Positions 1 to 7,647 of a DNA stretch of 20,498 nucleotides are shown in pieces; the first letter of the stretch is position 1, and every line of letters begins with the position of its first letter. The DNA comes from Frankiales bacterium. Lineage in GTDB: Bacteria > Actinomycetota > Actinomycetes > Mycobacteriales > SCTD01. Location of the stretch: positions 1-20,498 of the forward strand of contig SCTD01000509.1 in NCBI GenBank assembly GCA_004299215.1. The letters run 5' to 3'. The position numbers were made by a program, and so were the translations under genes. The notes under the pieces were generated by a model. The model was not told the DNA's origin and did no database searches. It was given only the letters and a program-made list of their open reading frames with translations.

Positions 1-207
1 CTCGACGGAGGAGACTGCGTCGCGCAGCTGCTCCCCCGCCCCCAGCCACACCTGCGAGGCCGGCACCACCGACGTCGCGCGCTCCACGGCGATGTCGAGC
101 AGCGAGCGGCCCTGCAGCAGCGGCACCAGCTGCTTGGGCATCGCCGCTGTGGAGAACGGCCACAGCCGCGTGCCGGACCCGCCGGCCAGGATCAGCGCGT
201 GCCTCAT
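1..207 (-). CDS. manC: Mannose-1-phosphate guanylyltransferase, N-terminal part (cut by window edge)
   Basis: Only the first 69 residues are present; the gene continues past the left edge. The start reads MRHALILAGGSGTRLWPFST and is followed by MPKQL. This is the nucleotide-binding signature of sugar-1-phosphate nucleotidyltransferases, and the LWP...PKQ form is typical of GDP-mannose pyrophosphorylases. The expected reaction is GTP plus mannose-1-phosphate giving GDP-mannose in the cytoplasm. The ATG at 207 overlaps the stop of the upstream glycosyltransferase gene as ATGA, and GGAGG at 212-216 lies four bases upstream, so translation is probably coupled. The pairing with a WbbL-like gene matches the order of wbbL and the GDP-mannose pyrophosphorylase gene in mycobacteria. 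The missing C-terminal part means it cannot be seen whether an isomerase domain is fused. A different nucleotidyl sugar specificity is possible but less likely. Confidence 0.87.
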   Translation of the reverse strand, partial: MRHALILAGGSGTRLWPFSTAAMPKQLVPLLQGRSLLDIAVERATSVVPASQVWLGAGEQLRDAVSSVE

Positions 208-1112
208 CAGTCCTCCGGGGTGCGGTCGCCGAGCAGGTCGGCCGAGCGGGTCGGGGCGGCGCCCTCGCCGAGCGAGCGGACACGCGCGGCGAGCAGGTAG
301 CGCGCCAGCAGCCCGAGGCCGAGCACGGCGCGCACCGGTGCCCACAGCGGTCCGGAGTACTGCCGGGACAGGTAGCGGTAGAGCGCCTTGTGGTGCTCGC
401 GCAGCATGGGCCCGGCCGCGCGCGACGTCGCGTGCCCGCCCTGGTGGGTGATGACCGCGGTCGGCACGTAGACGCTGGACCAGCCCGCCTCGCCGAGCCG
501 CCGACAGAGGTCCATGTCCTCGCAGTACATGAAGTACGACTCGTCGAAACCGCCTACGGCGTCGAAGGCTTCGCGCCGCAGCAGCATGCAGGAGCCGGAC
601 AGCCACCCGGTCGTGCCCTCGACCGGCGAGCCGACCTCGGCGCGGTAGGAACGGGTCCACGGGTTGCCCGGCCAGATCCAGCCGAACAGCGCGTGCCCGA
701 TCCCGCGGCCGAGCGACGGGAAGGCGCGCGCCGACGGGTAGAGCCGCCCGTCCGGGGTGCGGATCGCCGGGCCGAGGCAGCCTGCCTTCGGCCACCCGGC
801 CGCCGCGTCGAGCAGCACGTCGAGCGACCCGGGCTGCCACTCCACGTCGGGGTTGGCGACCACCAGCCACTCGCCGTCGAAGCCGGCGGCGCCGCGGTTG
901 GCTGCGGTGCCGTAGCCGAGGTTGCCCCCCGTCCGCAGCAGCCAGACCCCTGGTCCCACAGCGGCTTCCGGCGCGCCGTCGGTGCTGCCGTTGTCGGCGA
1001 GCACGACCTCGTACGGCCGGGTGGTCGCGGTCGCGAGCGTGGTGAGGAACGCGGCCAGCGACTCCCCCGGGGAGTACGTGACGACGACGACGCGCAGCGG
1101 CGCGTCGGTCAC
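207..1112 (-). CDS. wbbL: GT2 glycosyltransferase, WbbL-like rhamnosyltransferase
   Basis: The protein has 301 residues, the usual size for WbbL-type GT2 enzymes. A GT-A fold is visible: VVVVTYSPGE near residues 8-17, ADNGSTDG at 39-46, GGNLGYGTAANRG at 62-74 and NPDV at 87-90 (the DXD equivalent). The acceptor-side block WLSGSCMLLRREAF is at 170-183, and FMYCEDMDLCRR at 194-205 carries the likely catalytic acidic residues. This pattern closely resembles mycobacterial WbbL, which adds L-rhamnose from dTDP-rhamnose to lipid-linked GlcNAc at the membrane's inner face. The start is GTG at 1112, overlapping the previous stop as GTGA. The frame stays open upstream to 1580, but that part is low-complexity Arg/Ala/Gly sequence lying inside the preceding gene and is rejected. 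The acceptor here is unknown: no other linker-unit genes are in view, so the name means family, not a proven substrate. Confidence 0.85.
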   Translation of the reverse strand: MTDAPLRVVVVTYSPGESLAAFLTTLATATTRPYEVVLADNGSTDGAPEAAVGPGVWLLRTGGNLGYGTAANRGAAGFDGEWLVVANPDVEWQPGSLDVLLDAAAGWPKAGCLGPAIRTPDGRLYPSARAFPSLGRGIGHALFGWIWPGNPWTRSYRAEVGSPVEGTTGWLSGSCMLLRREAFDAVGGFDESYFMYCEDMDLCRRLGEAGWSSVYVPTAVITHQGGHATSRAAGPMLREHHKALYRYLSRQYSGPLWAPVRAVLGLGLLARYLLAARVRSLGEGAAPTRSADLLGDRTPED

Positions 1113-2260
1113 TGCTCGAGAGCGCGGGAGTAGGCGGCCATGTGCGCCTCCGCGCTCGCCGCCCAGGTGAACTCGAGCGACCGCTCGTGGCCGGCGCGGC
1201 CGAGCGCCGCGCGGCGGTCGGGGTCGTCGAGCAGCGCGGTGAGGTTGGCCGCGATGGAGTCCGGGTCGGGCTCGGTGTAGGCCACGGCGTCGCCGCCGAC
1301 CTCGGGAAGCGACAGCCGGTTGGTGGTGAGCACCGGTGCGCCGCAGGCCATCGCCTCGAGCACCGGCAGGCCGAAGCCCTCGCCGTGGCTCGGGTAGGCG
1401 ACCAGCGTGGCGCCGCCGAGGTAGCCGGGCAGGTCGCTGAAGCGCAGGTAGCCCGGGCGCAGCACCCGCAGGTGCGAGGGCACCTCGGCCATCGTCGCGT
1501 CGATGGTGTCGTCCCAGCCGGAGCCGCCGGCCAGCACCAGCGCCGGGGTGAGCTCCCGGCCCTCGCAGGCCTTCACCCATCCGCGGATGAGCCCGGGCAC
1601 GTTCTTGCGCGGCTCGAGCATGCCGAGGAAGGCGATGTAGGACTGCCCGGCCAGGCCGAGCCGCGCCTGCACGCGCGCCTTCTCGGCCTCGGTCGGCACG
1701 TGGAAGGTCGACTGGTCGACACCGTGGTAGGCCACGTCGATCTTGGTCGCGTCGGCATCGAGCACCCGCACCAGCTCGTCACGGGTGGCCTTGCTCGGCG
1801 TGACGACCCGCGACGCGCGCCGCAGGGCGGTGCGGGTCGCGGAGCGGAAGAACGTGCCCTTGACCGAGCTGTGCAGGTCCGGCTCGGTGAAGAACGTCGC
1901 GTCGTGGACGGTCACCACGACGGGACGGCCGGAGCGCAGCGGCATCGTGTAGTGCGGCGAGTGGACGACCTGGGCGTCGACCTGCTGCGCCACCATCGGC
2001 AGCCCGGTCTGCTCCCAGGCCAGCCGCGCCGGCCGGTGCGCGATGGCGGCAGGGCCGGGCACGACGGTCGCGGCGGGAGCGAGCCGGGAGTAGCGCTCGG
2101 CGTCCGCGCGCTGGCAGACGATCGCGAGGTGGGCCCCGCCGACCGAGAGCGCGGCGATCAGCCCGTCGACGTAGCGCCCGACGCCGCCGCGGTCGGCAGG
2201 GACCGCGGTCGCGTCGACGAGGACGCGGGGACCGCTCGGTCCAGTGGTGCCGGCGGTCAC
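1109..2260 (-). CDS. GT4 family glycosyltransferase (GT-B fold)
   Basis: The 383-residue protein has the normal GT4 length. The N-terminal glycine-rich loop is DRGGVGRYVDGL (about 23-34). It is followed by VVTVHDATFF and VVTPSKATRDEL, the hinge-side FLGMLEPRKN motif, and the nucleotide-sugar motif HGEGFGLPVLEAMACGAPV, whose two glutamates form the E-x7-E signature. It probably transfers a sugar, perhaps mannose, from a nucleotide donor on the cytoplasmic side. The GTG at 2260 is chosen because GAGAGGAG lies eight bases upstream; the open frame extends to 2383 but only through the tail of the preceding gene. A TAGGCT -10 box at 2298-2303 suggests its own promoter inside the leftward operon. 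Its tail FTWAASAEAHMAAY is nearly the same as that of the GT4 at 19033-20091, which points to a common ancestor. Confidence 0.9.
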   Translation of the reverse strand: MTAGTTGPSGPRVLVDATAVPADRGGVGRYVDGLIAALSVGGAHLAIVCQRADAERYSRLAPAATVVPGPAAIAHRPARLAWEQTGLPMVAQQVDAQVVHSPHYTMPLRSGRPVVVTVHDATFFTEPDLHSSVKGTFFRSATRTALRRASRVVTPSKATRDELVRVLDADATKIDVAYHGVDQSTFHVPTEAEKARVQARLGLAGQSYIAFLGMLEPRKNVPGLIRGWVKACEGRELTPALVLAGGSGWDDTIDATMAEVPSHLRVLRPGYLRFSDLPGYLGGATLVAYPSHGEGFGLPVLEAMACGAPVLTTNRLSLPEVGGDAVAYTEPDPDSIAANLTALLDDPDRRAALGRAGHERSLEFTWAASAEAHMAAYSRALEQ

Positions 2261-2297
2261 GCGTCGGCTCCTCTCGGGAGTGGGTCGGACGTTCGCG

Positions 2298-2303
2298 AGC
2301 CTA
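2298..2303 (-). promoter_or_regulatory. Probable -10 box TAGGCT upstream of the GT4 gene at 1109-2260
   Basis: Read on the minus strand, TAGGCT fits the actinobacterial TANNNT -10 pattern. Its first three bases are also the TAG stop of the gene at 2301-3404. A transcript beginning about seven bases later, near 2291, would have a leader of roughly 30 bases containing the GAGAGGAG ribosome site before GTG 2260. No convincing -35 hexamer was found. This would give the three leftmost genes an extra internal promoter. Confidence 0.45.
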
Positions 2304-3404
2304 CGCCGATCGCGGGCTCGCGATGTCGCGAAGCGCCGACCACAGCGCTCCGGCCGCGGCGTCCCAGGAGTAGGCGGCGGCACGGAGCCGCCCGGCCTCG
2401 GCCATCCGGGCCCGCAGCTCCGCGTCGCCGGCGACCTCGGCGAGCGCGGCGGCCAGGGCAGCGGGTTCCAGCGCGCTCACCCGCGCCGCGCCGGCACCCA
2501 CCTCGACCAGGGCTGCCGCGTCACTGGTCACGACGGGCGTCCCCGCAGCCATCGCCTCGAGCAGCGGGAGCCCGAACCCCTCCGCCCGGCTCGGCACGAC
2601 GAGCGCCGTCGCCCGGTCCAGCAGCACCGCGAGATCCGCGTCCGGGACGCGTCCCAGCACCCGGACCCGGTCCGGCCCCAGCCCGGCAGCCGCCGCCAGC
2701 GCGACCGGGTCGAGCCCGCCCCACCCCGGCTGCCCGACGCAGAGCAGCGGCAGGTCCGGCGCCTCGGGCCGGGCCAGCGCCGAGAGCAGCACGTCGAGCC
2801 CCTTGCGCGGCTCGAGCGTGGCGACCGTGAGCAGGTACGACGCGGGCAGTCCGAGCCGCGCCGCCCGCGAGGCGGCGTCCGCCGGCAGGGCGAGGTCGCC
2901 GGTCACGCCCTCGCCCACCACCAGCAGCTCGCGCAGCGGCGTGCGCCGCCGCAGCTCCTCCGCCACGGCCTGCGTCGGCACGACCACGAGCGCCGCCTCG
3001 CGGGCTGCGCGCTCGACCTGGGAGCGGTGCCAGGCGACCCCGCGCGGCGTCAGCGTCTCGGGGTGCGTCCACGGCACCGCGTCGTGCACGACGACCGCGC
3101 ACGGGGCGCCGCCGGCCGGTGGGAAGAGCGGCGTGGGGGCGAGGACGGCGTCACCCGGGACCCGCGGGCCGCGGCCGCGCTCCCAGGCGGCGACCAGCGC
3201 CCGCCGCGGCAGCGGCAGCCGGCGAGGGCCGCGTACGCCCGCAACGGCAGCGACGGTCGTCGACCGGTGCCACGCGACCACCGAGCTCACCTCGTCGTCG
3301 GGAGAGGCGCAGCGCGCGAGCGCGGCGGCGACCTCCCGGCTGTAGCGGCCGGTGCCGCCGGGCACCGGGGCGAGGCACTGCTCGAGGACGACCGCCAGCC
3401 TCAT
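2301..3404 (-). CDS. GT4 family glycosyltransferase (GT-B fold)
   Basis: The protein has 367 residues. It begins MRLAVVLEQCLAPVPGGTGR, giving the GT4 N-terminal strand and glycine loop. It continues with VVVHDAVPWTHPETL, VVVPTQAVAEEL, the hinge motif ATLEPRKGLDVLLSAL, and the donor-site motif RAEGFGLPLLEAMAAGTPVV with the E-x7-E pair. The C-terminal half is very rich in alanine. It is predicted to be a cytosolic or membrane-associated sugar transferase in the same polysaccharide pathway as its neighbours. The ATG at 3404 overlaps the stop of the SpoIID-like gene as ATGA and no strong ribosome site precedes it, so translation is probably coupled. Upstream in-frame sequence to 3602 belongs to the neighbouring gene in another frame. 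The gene ends with TAG, followed by a 40-base gap holding the promoter and ribosome site of the next gene. The donor sugar cannot be read from the sequence. Confidence 0.9.
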   Translation of the reverse strand: MRLAVVLEQCLAPVPGGTGRYSREVAAALARCASPDDEVSSVVAWHRSTTVAAVAGVRGPRRLPLPRRALVAAWERGRGPRVPGDAVLAPTPLFPPAGGAPCAVVVHDAVPWTHPETLTPRGVAWHRSQVERAAREAALVVVPTQAVAEELRRRTPLRELLVVGEGVTGDLALPADAASRAARLGLPASYLLTVATLEPRKGLDVLLSALARPEAPDLPLLCVGQPGWGGLDPVALAAAAGLGPDRVRVLGRVPDADLAVLLDRATALVVPSRAEGFGLPLLEAMAAGTPVVTSDAAALVEVGAGAARVSALEPAALAAALAEVAGDAELRARMAEAGRLRAAAYSWDAAAGALWSALRDIASPRSA

Positions 3405-5971
3405 CGGGAGCCGAGGAAGCGCGACCCCGAGCCCTTGTAGAGCGGCGTGCTCCGCGGGGGCGTCGCCCGCGGGGCGTTCAGCCCGGTGACGGTCACGTCG
3501 GTCGCGACCTGCGGCCCGTAGCGGCCGCTGCCGGCGACGGCCTGCAGGACCAGCCGGTGGCTGCCGGTGGCCTTGCCGGTGGCGGACAGCGGGATCCGCC
3601 ACTCGCCGATCTCGCCCGGGTGCACGGCGGCCGTGCCCGGCCGGTTGGCGTTCAGGGACAGCGCGGGCGGCCGGCTGGGCGAGGACCAGGCGGTGGTCGC
3701 CAGCGGGAAGGCGGCGTCACCGGCGGTGCCCAGCCGCTCGGTCCCGACCTGCCACGGCTGCCCGCCGAGGTTGCGCAGCCGCACCACGAGCTCGGTCCGT
3801 CCGGACGCGTCGTTGGCGAGCGACACCGTGGCCGGCGGCCCGGCGTGGAGGAGCGCCAGCCGCGAGACGGCCGGATCCACCCGTACGACGTTCAGGGTCC
3901 GAGCGGCGTCCTCGATCCAGCCGACGCCCGACCACAGCGGCTCGAAGCCCTCGGCGGCGATGCCGACCGGACGGCCGTTGCCGTGCAGCGCGACGTCGAA
4001 GGTGCCGGTGGACCCCGGCGCGACGGCGGCGGGCGCGGCGAGCCGGGCGGCACGGGTCGCGCTCAGCCAGTCGTCGCCGGCGGCGGCGCTGACCCGGTTG
4101 CGCGGCAGCGACGTCCCCAGCAGCACCGGGCCCGACGCACCCGCCGGCCACCCGAGGTTGCCGGTGTTCCGCAGCTCGATCCGGACGGTCGTGGCGCCGT
4201 TGCGCGGCACCACGACGGTGCGGCCGTCCGGGAAGACCGGCGACGGCCCACCGGTCGTGGCCGGCGCGGCGCCGGGCGCCGCGACCGGCGCGGACGCGTA
4301 CGAGGCGGTCAGGACGGTGTCGGCGACCGGCACCGTCCAGGAGACGGCCGCACCGAACACCGGACCCTCGCCGATCCGGAGGCGGTAGGCCCGGCCGTGC
4401 GTGCCGGCCGCCACTCCTGCGGCGTCGAGGCGTACGACGAAGTCGGCCCGCTCACCGGGCTCGACCGTGGTCGCGCCCGGTCGGGTGGCGTTCCGGACGA
4501 AGGCGCCCGGCCGCGTCGAGCCGCCGGCCAGCGGGTCGGCCTCTCCGGGCGGCGACGCGACCGCGAGGTGCAGCCCGGTCACCGGCCAGGCCGCGGCACC
4601 GGTGTTCTCCAGGGTGGCCGTCAGCGACCCGGTCGAGGCACCGGGCGGACGGACCAGGCTGGGCGCCGCCGACTGCGCGGTCACCCGGCTGCCGGTCTCG
4701 GCGACGACGATCCGCCACCACGACGACTTCAGCCCGTCGCTGCTGCCCGGCCACGGCCGCGCGTTGTAGACACCGGCGCCCGTGGTGGTCACGCTCGTCG
4801 GCGCGCCGGTGCTGCTCACGCCCTCGAGCACGACGGTCCGGACCCGACCGCCCCACTCGCCGTTGCCGTCGCGAGCGGTGACCCGGATCCGCTTGAGGGT
4901 GCCGAGCGTCGGGAAGCGGCGCTCCAGGTCCGTCGCGCGCAGCGAGGCCTTCCAGCTGTGCACGGTGTTCTGCACGACGCCGTCCCAGTCGTCGCGCTGC
5001 GCCTTGAGGTAGGGGAAGTCCCCGGCGGTCGACCAGCCGCCGTTCGAGCTGCTGAACTCGGCGAAGATCGGCGTCCCGCCGTAGCTGCGCACGACGCCGG
5101 CCGTCGCCCGGATCGCCTCCGTGGTCGACGCCGGTTCCAGCTCGGTGGTCCCGCTCGCGGTGTAGAGGCGGCTGCCGCCGAAGACCTGGCAGGCGGTCGT
5201 GTCGCAGATGTCCCAGTGCCCGGCGCCGTTCACCCGCGCGCGCTTGTTCGCGGAGTACGACCGGGCCGCGATGGACTGGGCCTGCAGCGCAGCGGGCCGC
5301 CATGACGACGGCGACTCGCGCGGGACGACACCGAGCAGGTAGTCCTCGAGGGGGAGCACCACGACGCTGGCCAGCGCCGTCGTGCCGGTCTTCACCGCCT
5401 GCACCACGCCGCGGTAGTCGCGGCTGGTGCCGTTCGCGTAGTCGACCCGGACGAAGGTCGGGCCGCCGAAGCGGATCGGCCCGCCGTGCGTCGTGCCGCC
5501 GCCGAGGGCGTACGGCGACCAGGTCGTCCCGGTGAGCGACTGCACGTGCAGACCCGCGCTGTCGACGGTCACCCGCCAGCGGGTCGGACCGCTCGGCAGC
5601 GTCTGCCTCGTGCCCGTCGCCAGGTCGGTGACCGTGAGCCCGCCGGCCGGGTGCACGACCAGGTCCTTGCCGTCGTCACCGGACAGCAGCACGCGGATCG
5701 GCGCCGGCGCCAGCACCGTCTTCGTGGTGCCCGGGTAGTAGAAGGACGTGATCTCGTCGGCCGTCCTCCCCAGGCTGGCGGCGCCCTGCGAACCCCACTG
5801 GCTCATGCCGCGGCCGTGGCCCCAGCCGTGCCCCTCGATCGCGAAGACGCCGTCCGCCGGGCGCTCGGCGACCTCCTCGGCGGCCGCGGGCGTCGCGGTG
5901 CCGACGGCCACGACGAGGCCCGCCAGGAGCCCGGTCAGGGCCGTGCAGGCAGGCAGGAAGATGCGGCGCAT
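3401..5971 (-). CDS. Secreted SpoIID/LytB-domain protein with three NBR1-like Ig repeats
   Basis: The 856-residue protein is predicted to be secreted. A Sec signal peptide (MRR, a hydrophobic core, then a TPAAA site) would be cut near residue 31. Next come the motif GHGWGHGRGMSQWG at 47-60 and the SpoIID core: PLEDYLLGVVPRESP ending with Glu219, then LQAQSIAARSYS, DICDTTACQVFGG at 254-266 and FSSSNGGWS near 306-314. In SpoIID, the glutamate before the (M/S)P pair is catalytic in cleaving peptidoglycan glycan strands; Glu219 is the likely counterpart. The second half holds three repeats with LENTGAAAWP, LRNTGNLGWP and LRNLGGQPWQ signatures, beginning near residues 445, 592 and 722. They resemble the NBR1-type Ig-like domain and may bind cell-wall glycan. 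The ATG at 5971 has GGAG upstream. No sporulation genes are nearby, so a wall-remodelling role beside polysaccharide assembly is inferred. The repeat assignment is by eye. Confidence 0.88.
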   Translation of the reverse strand: MRRIFLPACTALTGLLAGLVVAVGTATPAAAEEVAERPADGVFAIEGHGWGHGRGMSQWGSQGAASLGRTADEITSFYYPGTTKTVLAPAPIRVLLSGDDGKDLVVHPAGGLTVTDLATGTRQTLPSGPTRWRVTVDSAGLHVQSLTGTTWSPYALGGGTTHGGPIRFGGPTFVRVDYANGTSRDYRGVVQAVKTGTTALASVVVLPLEDYLLGVVPRESPSSWRPAALQAQSIAARSYSANKRARVNGAGHWDICDTTACQVFGGSRLYTASGTTELEPASTTEAIRATAGVVRSYGGTPIFAEFSSSNGGWSTAGDFPYLKAQRDDWDGVVQNTVHSWKASLRATDLERRFPTLGTLKRIRVTARDGNGEWGGRVRTVVLEGVSSTGAPTSVTTTGAGVYNARPWPGSSDGLKSSWWRIVVAETGSRVTAQSAAPSLVRPPGASTGSLTATLENTGAAAWPVTGLHLAVASPPGEADPLAGGSTRPGAFVRNATRPGATTVEPGERADFVVRLDAAGVAAGTHGRAYRLRIGEGPVFGAAVSWTVPVADTVLTASYASAPVAAPGAAPATTGGPSPVFPDGRTVVVPRNGATTVRIELRNTGNLGWPAGASGPVLLGTSLPRNRVSAAAGDDWLSATRAARLAAPAAVAPGSTGTFDVALHGNGRPVGIAAEGFEPLWSGVGWIEDAARTLNVVRVDPAVSRLALLHAGPPATVSLANDASGRTELVVRLRNLGGQPWQVGTERLGTAGDAAFPLATTAWSSPSRPPALSLNANRPGTAAVHPGEIGEWRIPLSATGKATGSHRLVLQAVAGSGRYGPQVATDVTVTGLNAPRATPPRSTPLYKGSGSRFLGSR

Positions 5972-6001
5972 CGGGTCGTCTCCGGGTAGGGGGCGTACCT
6001 G

Positions 6002-6994
6002 TCAGGCGTCGGCAGCCTTCCCCAGCTGCTTGACGGGAGTCACAGTAGACACATCAGCACCACTCTGACCCGTGTCGTGACCGTTTCGTGGCCCGGGACG
6101 TCGATGCAGGGCCCCACCGACGACCCCCCAGGCGAGGTCGCCCAGGGTCATCAGCACCCGGCTCAGCACCGTCACCGCGAGCGCCGGGCCGGGGTCCAGC
6201 ACCGGGGCGAGCGCCGCGACGAGCGCCACCTCGCGCACGCCCGCACCGGCCGGCGCGACGACGAACAGGAAGCCCGCGGTCCAGGCGAGGGCGTACGCCC
6301 CCAGGCTCAGCAGCAGCAGGTCGGCCCGGCCGCTGGTGTCCTGGGGGCGGACCAGCAGCCAGAGATGCACGCCGTAGGCGCCCCACATGACCAGCGCCCA
6401 GCCGGTCGCCGTCGCGACCCCCCGCCGGGAGAGCGGACGGTCGAGGGGGTCGCGGCGGAGCACCCTGAGCAGGACGCCGACGATCCGGGTGAGGACGGGC
6501 GGGTGCAGGACCGCCAGGCCGATCGGCAGCACCGCGAGCGCCCAGGCGAAGTCCTGCAGCGCCTCCGGACTCGTCAGGGGGAGGGCGACGGCCGCCGTGA
6601 GCAGGCCCGCCACGACCAGCACCCCCATGAACAGCAGGCTGGCCGTGCCGACCCGGCTGCGCGGCGCGCCGTGCGCCCGGCCGAGCTCCATCTGCGCCGC
6701 GATGGCGAAGACGCTGCCCGGGACGTACTTGCCGAGCTGGCCGAGGAAGAAGACGTGCAGCGCCGGGCGCATCGGCAGGTCGGTGCCGAGGTCGGCGAGC
6801 AGCGCCCGCCAGACCATGGAGCTGGCGAGCAGCCCGACCAGGACCGCCACGAGACTGCCCAGCGCGGCGGCAACGCCCACGTCGAGCGCAGCGTCGTACG
6901 CCTCGTCGCCGTTCTCGCGCAGCGCCAGGGCGAGCAGCGCGACGGCGAGCAGCAGGAAGCCGATCCGCACGGCACGGCCCAGGCTCGCCTTCAC
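6002..6994 (-). CDS. Flippase-like / UPF0104 (LPG synthase transmembrane-type) membrane protein
   Basis: The 330-residue protein is mostly hydrophobic, with about eight likely membrane helices between residues 10 and 290 and a polar tail. FFLGQLGKYVPGSVF (82-96) and the APAGAGVRE motif near residue 250 are hallmarks of the UPF0104/AglD-like family, related to the membrane part of lysylphosphatidylglycerol synthase. Members are often annotated as flippase-like and sit beside glycan genes, but their reaction is mostly unproven; help with lipid-linked sugar traffic is inference. The start is GTG at 6994. There is no ribosome site; instead TAGCGT lies six bases upstream, suggesting a leaderless transcript. 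It is the first gene of the leftward operon, and the SpoIID-like gene follows after 30 bases. The GTG at 7002 is out of frame with it and meets TGA after two codons. Confidence 0.85.
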   Translation of the reverse strand: MKASLGRAVRIGFLLLAVALLALALRENGDEAYDAALDVGVAAALGSLVAVLVGLLASSMVWRALLADLGTDLPMRPALHVFFLGQLGKYVPGSVFAIAAQMELGRAHGAPRSRVGTASLLFMGVLVVAGLLTAAVALPLTSPEALQDFAWALAVLPIGLAVLHPPVLTRIVGVLLRVLRRDPLDRPLSRRGVATATGWALVMWGAYGVHLWLLVRPQDTSGRADLLLLSLGAYALAWTAGFLFVVAPAGAGVREVALVAALAPVLDPGPALAVTVLSRVLMTLGDLAWGVVGGALHRRPGPRNGHDTGQSGADVSTVTPVKQLGKAADA

Positions 6995-7000
6995 GCGCTC

Positions 7001-7006
7001 ACGCTA
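7001..7006 (-). promoter_or_regulatory. -10 box (TAGCGT) of a leaderless promoter for the membrane-protein gene
   Basis: TAGCGT on the minus strand matches TANNNT. Six bases separate it from GTG 6994, so transcription would begin at or very near the start codon. No Shine-Dalgarno sequence is present. It shares the TA at 7005-7006 with the -10 box facing the other way. No clear -35 box was seen. Confidence 0.6.
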
Positions 7007-7010
7007 GCCT
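7005..7010 (+). promoter_or_regulatory. -10 box (TAGCCT) of a leaderless promoter for the methyltransferase gene
   Basis: TAGCCT fits TANNNT and lies seven bases before ATG 7018, the expected distance for a transcript starting on the A of the start codon. The spacer CGACACC holds no ribosome-binding sequence. The box overlaps the opposite -10 box in a GCTAGC palindrome at 7003-7008. Confidence 0.6.
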
Positions 7011-7017
7011 CGACACC

Positions 7018-7644
7018 ATGACTGCAGCGCCCGAGACGCCTGGCGTCGTGATCGGCAACCACACCAAGAAGTACACGGCCAAGAACCCGGCCATCAAGTG
7101 GCTGACCGAGCGCTTCGTCGCCCGGCTGGACGGCATGGTCGGCGACATCGCCGCCGACGCGCGCCCCGCCACCAACCCGCTCGAGGTGGGAGCGGGCGAG
7201 GGAGTCATCAGCCTGAAGATGAAGGAGCGCTTCGGCAGCTGCGTCGGGCTCGACCTGCCGGACGCCGGCCTGCGCGCGGAGTGGAAGACCCGCCCCGGGC
7301 CGCACTACCTGCACGGCGACGCCGAGCGGCTGCCGTTCAAGGACGAGCAGTTCGACCTCGTCGTCTGCGTCGAGGTGCTCGAGCACCTGCGCGACCCCGA
7401 CGCCGGGCTGCGCGAGCTGGCCCGCGTGACGTCGCGGCACATGCTGCTGTCGGTCCCTCACGAGCCGTTCTTCCGGGGCTCCAACCTGCTGACCGGTCGC
7501 TACGTCAAGGACCTGGGCAACACCCCCGGTCACCTCAACCACTGGACCGGCGCCGGCTTCCAGCGGTTCGTGTCGCAGTGCGCCACGGTCCGCAAGGTCG
7601 CCTCGCCGTACCCGTGGACCATCGTCTGGGCGACGAAGGCCTAG
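7018..7644 (+). CDS. Class I SAM-dependent methyltransferase
   Basis: The 208-residue protein has the size and motifs of a small class I methyltransferase. NPLEVGAGEGVISL (motif I, glycine-rich SAM loop at about 55-62) is followed by CVGLDLPDAG, with the acidic residue that usually binds the SAM ribose. HGDAERLPFKDEQFDLVVCVEVLEHL is the Methyltransf_11-type motif II/III region. The C-terminal part, including SVPHEPFF and GHLNHWTGAGFQRF, is typical of enzymes encoded in glycan clusters. The substrate is unknown, possibly a sugar or lipid-linked glycan. The ATG has a -10 box seven bases upstream and no ribosome site, so leaderless expression is likely. It is first in a three-gene plus-strand unit; the next gene begins three bases after its TAG. 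Confidence 0.88.
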   Translation: MTAAPETPGVVIGNHTKKYTAKNPAIKWLTERFVARLDGMVGDIAADARPATNPLEVGAGEGVISLKMKERFGSCVGLDLPDAGLRAEWKTRPGPHYLHGDAERLPFKDEQFDLVVCVEVLEHLRDPDAGLRELARVTSRHMLLSVPHEPFFRGSNLLTGRYVKDLGNTPGHLNHWTGAGFQRFVSQCATVRKVASPYPWTIVWATKA

Positions 7645-7647
7645 CGC

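Noticed and set aside
1113..1580. N-terminal extension of the WbbL-like frame by 156 residues
   Set aside because: It is Arg/Ala/Gly-rich low-complexity sequence lying inside the coding region of the GT4 gene on the same strand; the GTG at 1112 gives the proper GT2 start.
3119..5305. A 728-residue plus-strand open frame opposite the SpoIID-like gene
   Set aside because: Its product is Arg/Gly/Pro-rich without domains, as expected for antisense frames in GC-rich DNA; the minus-strand frame has a signal peptide and clear motifs.
6042..6047. TACTGT on the minus strand as an internal promoter for the SpoIID-like gene
   Set aside because: It fits TANNNT but lies inside the coding tail of the membrane-protein gene with no -35 box, and would give a leader of about 64 bases; too weak to list as a feature.
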